Positions 6,904 to 10,617 of a stretch of DNA of 10,617 nt are shown in pieces. The stretch is from Planctomycetota bacterium. GTDB taxonomy: Bacteria > Planctomycetota > Phycisphaerae > WQYP01. How positions within the stretch are numbered: position 1 is the stretch's first letter; each line of letters starts with the position of its first letter. The notes under the pieces are model-generated. The model was not told the origin of the DNA. It saw only the letters and a list, made by a program, of their open reading frames with translations, and made no database searches. The position numbers and the translations under genes are program-made. The stretch spans positions 1 through 10,617 of the forward strand of contig JAJYGE010000298.1 in NCBI GenBank assembly GCA_021785155.1, written 5' to 3'.

Positions 6904-6919
6904 TGCTGCCGTTCGTTCC

Positions 6920-9442
6920 TCACCGCGGTGGATGGGTATTCGAAGGAGCTTCGTCACCGCTTTCCCGGCGCTGTGGTTTACTCAGCGACGGTGGAGCGTC
7001 CGTTGCCGCAGTTCCCCAAGCCTTGTTTGGCAATGTTCCCAACTGGTAATCCAACTCGCCGCCGCCGGCCATCGTGTGAAACCACAGCCAATTGCGCCGT
7101 AGAGGTCGACCATTAAGCTGCACAGACCGGATATACGGAGCGTATCCCGCGTGCAGCGAAGTTCTGATAACCCAACGCCTTCCGCGATATGGTGAATGCA
7201 GACGAATCCGGATACTGTGGAAGACAGGGCTGCAGATCTCGTATGCGGTACTGGCTGGATCAACGGAGTAAAAGCCCATCATTGCTAGAACCGCCCAGGA
7301 CGACATTTCGCCACAGTCATCATTGCCAGGGATGCCGTTGGGAGAAAGCCTGTAGTATTTTCGCAAGAGGTCCCGGACAATCAATTGCGTTTTCCATGGC
7401 TCGCCAGAGAAGTTGAACTCGAAGGGAGCTTCCAGGTCCGGCTCGTTGTAGGGATTATAACACCCTGGGGATCCCGCCTCGGCGGGTAGATTCCCTACCA
7501 TCGTACTTGACCGGTTTGGCATTGGCGTTAAAGATGTCGTTTGACCATTAAACAAAACGCTCAGGCGGTGGTTGAATCGCTCCCGCCCGACCGCATTTAC
7601 CAACCACGATAGATCGCACGGAGCGAGCCATTGGTATTGCAATGCTGATCCTTCCACAAACCCGTGGCCTTGCAGAAGTGAGAATGGCTTCCTCCAACCA
7701 CCGGTGGATAGTCGTGGCCGGAAAAACCGATCCACCGGATCAAATACATTGCGATAATAGAGCGCCCGCTTGAATAGGATATTTGCATCATGCATTTTTC
7801 CTAACGCTTTTGCCAGGTAGTAAAGCGATGAATACGCGATACAGTCTTCCTGAATCTGCGATACTGAGCCATAGCTTTCATAATTGTCCGGATCATAGTG
7901 CAATTTGTTGATCCAGTTGATATTGCTTTCACCGGCATAGGGACGCTGCCTAGTAACCAAGCACTCTTTACCCAACCCCGCCCAAGCAACACGCACGTCC
8001 GCCGGTTTTACGTAGCCAGCGAACGGTGCCTGCATTGCGTCTTTGAACATGCCCCGCCACGCGGCTTCAATATTGAAGCCATGCAGCCCATCCAAATACG
8101 CCGTACACATTACCGTGGTCAGCGGGCTGCCGCACATGACGTTAGTGTAATGGTTAATCTGCGGCCATCGCGGAACCCAACCACCCTGTTGGTAATCCAA
8201 GGCAATAGAGTTACACATATCCTCCACGCGCCGTGGCGCGATTAATGCCAGCAGGGGCATTTCACTACGGTAGATATCCCATCCCGAATAGTTGCAGTAA
8301 AACCGATGCCCCGTGGCAACCTGGTGAATCTTGCCATCAAAGCCCAGATACCGTCCATCGGCATCGCTAAAAAGATTGGGCATCAACAGGCTGTGATACA
8401 GGGCTGTGTAAAAAACTTCGCGCTCCAAGATTGAACCGCCGGTAACACGGATGACATCCAGTGCTTTATTCCAAGTTGCGTCGGCTGCATTTCGGACAAA
8501 AGTGAAACTTTTATTGCCGACCTCCTGTTGCAGATTGTTTTTAGCCCCAGCCAAATTCACATAGGAAATGCCAACCTTCACCGTGATAGCTCGCGGATGC
8601 GGAGATTTAGGCCAGCTTGCGTACGCGCCAATCCACTGGCCCAATTTGGTTTGTTGAGTGGCTCTCAATTCTGCATCAATCCTGCCACCACCATTTTTAC
8701 CATTCCAGATTCCAGTGGCCTCGAATGGTTCGCTGAACTTCATCACAAAGTAAACCGTATAAGTTTGCCAGTTGCCGCAAAAACAGTGATTTGTCACCTG
8801 GCCCGTTATCTCATGGTTATTGAGCAACCGAATCTTCGCCCCAGCGGTCTCATTAAGAGTGTGGCTGATCGGTACCAACACATTGGCCCGCTTGCCCGCT
8901 GGAAACACGAAGCGCGCCAAGCCGCAGCGATCCGTTGACGTAAGATTGACCTGAATTCCCCACCGCTGGAGAACCACCTGATAATACCCCGGTGAAGCTG
9001 ACTCCAGCTTGTGGGAATACGACGATTGAAAATTCTGGATCTGGGTGTGTACTGCCCCAGTAGTTGCCGTGAAAAATATATCTCCGGCACTCGGTGCCCC
9101 GGCGCCACTCATGTGCGTCATGCTGAAACCCTGAATATCAGTCTGGTAATAGTGGTAGCCAGCACCAGTCGATTCTGTATCCGGGCTTAATTGCACCATG
9201 CCGAACGGCATGGATGCACCTGGAAAGCAATTGGTAGCCCCTCCGGAACCGGTGCCAGTCCCTATAAAGGGGTCGACATACCTTGCCGGGGAATAGTCCT
9301 TGCCCGCCTGTCCCGCCGCTCGCTGGTTGGCCACAACGGCCAGAGCGCTCTCTCCGTATAACATGCAACATAAGAGCAGGAGCGCTTTCGCAATCCTGCG
9401 GAAGATATTTTTAGAAATACCCCATGCTGCGGTAAAATACAT
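6920..9442 (-). CDS. exported alpha-mannosidase, glycoside hydrolase family 92
   Basis: Family GH92 enzymes are calcium-dependent inverting exo-alpha-mannosidases that trim N-glycans and other mannosides. The 840-residue product starts with a Sec signal peptide: basic residues to about 19, hydrophobic ALLLLCCMLYG, and a likely cut after SALA (residue 35). The N-terminal sandwich domain opens with YVDPFIGTGTGSGG (55-68) and MPFGMVQLSPDT (78-89). The helical barrel carries SGWDIYRSEMPLLAL (386-400), a probable catalytic acid Glu597 in VEGSALQYQW, YNEPD at 665-669, and GNDDCGEMSSW (706-716), where the family's catalytic base lies. The last 35 or so residues are polar and probably disordered. AAGGAT six bases before the ATG supports the start. 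It lies 73 bases after the fucosidase gene, so the two probably act on the same glycan in the periplasm or outside. Family assignment is strong; linkage specificity cannot be read from sequence. Confidence 0.95.
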   Translation of the reverse strand: MYFTAAWGISKNIFRRIAKALLLLCCMLYGESALAVVANQRAAGQAGKDYSPARYVDPFIGTGTGSGGATNCFPGASMPFGMVQLSPDTESTGAGYHYYQTDIQGFSMTHMSGAGAPSAGDIFFTATTGAVHTQIQNFQSSYSHKLESASPGYYQVVLQRWGIQVNLTSTDRCGLARFVFPAGKRANVLVPISHTLNETAGAKIRLLNNHEITGQVTNHCFCGNWQTYTVYFVMKFSEPFEATGIWNGKNGGGRIDAELRATQQTKLGQWIGAYASWPKSPHPRAITVKVGISYVNLAGAKNNLQQEVGNKSFTFVRNAADATWNKALDVIRVTGGSILEREVFYTALYHSLLMPNLFSDADGRYLGFDGKIHQVATGHRFYCNYSGWDIYRSEMPLLALIAPRRVEDMCNSIALDYQQGGWVPRWPQINHYTNVMCGSPLTTVMCTAYLDGLHGFNIEAAWRGMFKDAMQAPFAGYVKPADVRVAWAGLGKECLVTRQRPYAGESNINWINKLHYDPDNYESYGSVSQIQEDCIAYSSLYYLAKALGKMHDANILFKRALYYRNVFDPVDRFFRPRLSTGGWRKPFSLLQGHGFVEGSALQYQWLAPCDLSWLVNAVGRERFNHRLSVLFNGQTTSLTPMPNRSSTMVGNLPAEAGSPGCYNPYNEPDLEAPFEFNFSGEPWKTQLIVRDLLRKYYRLSPNGIPGNDDCGEMSSWAVLAMMGFYSVDPASTAYEICSPVFHSIRIRLHSPYRGRRWVIRTSLHAGYAPYIRSVQLNGRPLRRNWLWFHTMAGGGELDYQLGTLPNKAWGTAATDAPPSLSKPQRRESGDEAPSNTHPPR

Positions 9443-9515
9443 AAGTTAATCCTTACACATGTTTCGGAATTTAAGATTCCTTCGCATTAGATGCACCCCG
9501 TCATGTTCTCCAGCA

Positions 9516-10617
9516 TTAATTCCGACGGGGTTCTTGTGCGTCACCGGGATGGTTGTCGGGAACCACGATTGGCCTTACCGTGCCCGTAGTTTCTAAAACC
9601 ACCACGCTGGCTACCGGGTCCGGTGCGGCAGCCGGTAAATAGACCAGTTGACCGCCATTCCCTAAGGCTGTTCTCAAGTGGATGTAGGGATTTGCCAGCA
9701 AATAAGCTTTGATGATTCGGTTGGTCATGGGCACGACCAGAGTCCGATTTTGGGGCCAGCGAACCACTTCCAGAAAGAGCTTGTCATGCTTTTGCGTTGC
9801 ATAACCATACGGCAGCGCCTTGGCAAACGGCGTACGATGCGAGCCGTAAATAGCTTCGCCGTTAATCTTTAGCCATTTGCCGATAGCGAGCAACCGTTGC
9901 ACCTCTGGCGCGGGTATGACGCCTTTGCCCGTAGGGCCCACATTCAAAAGAAAATTGCCGCCTCCACTGGCGCATTGGATAAGATGACGGATAAGTGTCG
10001 CGGAGGATTTCCAATCGTGGTCCCATGAAACGTAACCCCAAGTGTTGTTGATCGTCATGCAGGTTTCCCATGGACCGGGTAGTCCCCGCGCCGGAATACT
10101 CTGCTCCGGGGTCATGTAATCCCCATAACCGAAACCGATCCGCGCGTTGAGAATCACGGTGGGATCCATTCGGCGGATGTAAAAATACAGCGCCTTGGCG
10201 TCTGCCCGGCTCCATCCATGCATCCATTCGCCGTCAAACCAGATAAGGTTGGTGTGATATTGCCTGATGAGTTCATGAAGTTGCCGTTCCATGTAATGCA
10301 GATACGCCAGCCCGCGACCCGGCGCAAAATGTGTTGGATTATACGTTGGATGCGTCGCACTGGGATGTGCGGGCACTTGGTCCCGTGAATGCCAATCCAT
10401 AATGGAATAATAAGTACAGAATTTAATTCCCTGCCTCCGGCACGCCGCGGAAAGCATGGCCAATGGGTCTTTGTGCCAAGGCGTGGCTTTAACTATATTA
10501 AAGTTAGTAGCCTTGGTGCGAAACATGCAAAAGCCGTCATGATGCTTGCTGGTAATAACAATGTATTTCATGCCGGCTTCGCGGGCGATGGCGACCCATT
10601 GGTTGGCGTTGAAATCA
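9516..10617 (-). CDS. alpha-L-fucosidase, glycoside hydrolase family 29 (5' end outside window)
   Basis: A retaining exo-enzyme releasing terminal alpha-L-fucose. The frame is open to the right edge, so the start and any signal peptide are not visible; the coding sequence certainly continues beyond Met at 10571, since the upstream codons read FNANQWVAIAREAG, typical of the family. Counting from that Met, HHDGF is at 10-14, YYSIMDWHSRD at 54-64, the nucleophile is probably Asp113 in LIWFDGEW, and GGGNFLLNVGPTGKG (203-217) is the well-known family block. Glu156 in DYMTPEQ is a candidate acid/base, less certain because that residue varies in position within GH29. A C-terminal beta-type domain follows from about 245. 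It is the first visible gene of the leftward cluster, 73 bases before the mannosidase. Its likely product, L-fucose, is the substrate of FucP, FucU and FucI encoded downstream. Confidence 0.95.
   Translation of the reverse strand, partial: DFNANQWVAIAREAGMKYIVITSKHHDGFCMFRTKATNFNIVKATPWHKDPLAMLSAACRRQGIKFCTYYSIMDWHSRDQVPAHPSATHPTYNPTHFAPGRGLAYLHYMERQLHELIRQYHTNLIWFDGEWMHGWSRADAKALYFYIRRMDPTVILNARIGFGYGDYMTPEQSIPARGLPGPWETCMTINNTWGYVSWDHDWKSSATLIRHLIQCASGGGNFLLNVGPTGKGVIPAPEVQRLLAIGKWLKINGEAIYGSHRTPFAKALPYGYATQKHDKLFLEVVRWPQNRTLVVPMTNRIIKAYLLANPYIHLRTALGNGGQLVYLPAAAPDPVASVVVLETTGTVRPIVVPDNHPGDAQEPRRN

Noticed and set aside
9495..9531. 8-bp inverted repeat ACCCCGTC/GACGGGGT spanning the end of the fucosidase gene.
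   Set aside because: Loop of 21 bases and no T tract; it overlaps coding sequence and is probably chance or only weakly structured.

Overview
The window looks like a chromosomal segment of a Gram-negative bacterium, most likely a planctomycete or a relative in the PVC group. This rests on the long, cysteine-poor form of the dimeric glycyl-tRNA synthetase, the pairing of exported glycosidases with a FucI/FucP/FucU set, and dispersed palindromes and low-complexity repeats between genes. No rRNA or other strong marker is present, so the taxonomic call is an inference. Base composition is moderate, a little over half G+C by eye. Most gene starts have an AAGGA-type ribosome-binding site 6-8 bases upstream.

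Left part (1-2226, + strand): a short single-pass membrane protein, possibly the tail of a longer gene entering from the left, is followed by glycyl-tRNA synthetase (344-1990). Beyond it lie an A-rich tract, a promoter-like sequence, about 105 bases with a small hairpin and a C/U-rich stretch, and a strong intrinsic terminator with a UUCG loop. This arrangement fits a free-standing small RNA and is the best candidate for something undescribed here.

Middle (2227-2906): no convincing gene. The stretch holds one copy of a 46-base palindrome, a pair of short direct repeats and degenerate 10-base GATT repeats. It separates two convergent transcription units.

Right part (2907-10617, - strand): five genes run leftwards: GH29 alpha-L-fucosidase (5' end beyond the window), GH92 alpha-mannosidase with a signal peptide, L-fucose isomerase (fucI), fucose/proton symporter (fucP) and fucose mutarotase (fucU). 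Together they would release L-fucose from glycans outside the cytoplasm, import it, equilibrate its anomers and isomerise it to L-fuculose. Fuculokinase, fuculose-phosphate aldolase, a sulfatase and a regulator are not visible; some may lie to the right. fucI and fucP are separated by only 3 bases. A second copy of the 46-base palindrome contains the fucP stop codon, and a 22-codon reading frame with a strong Shine-Dalgarno sequence sits between the mannosidase and fucI.

No tRNA, rRNA, CRISPR array, insertion sequence or phage gene was found.
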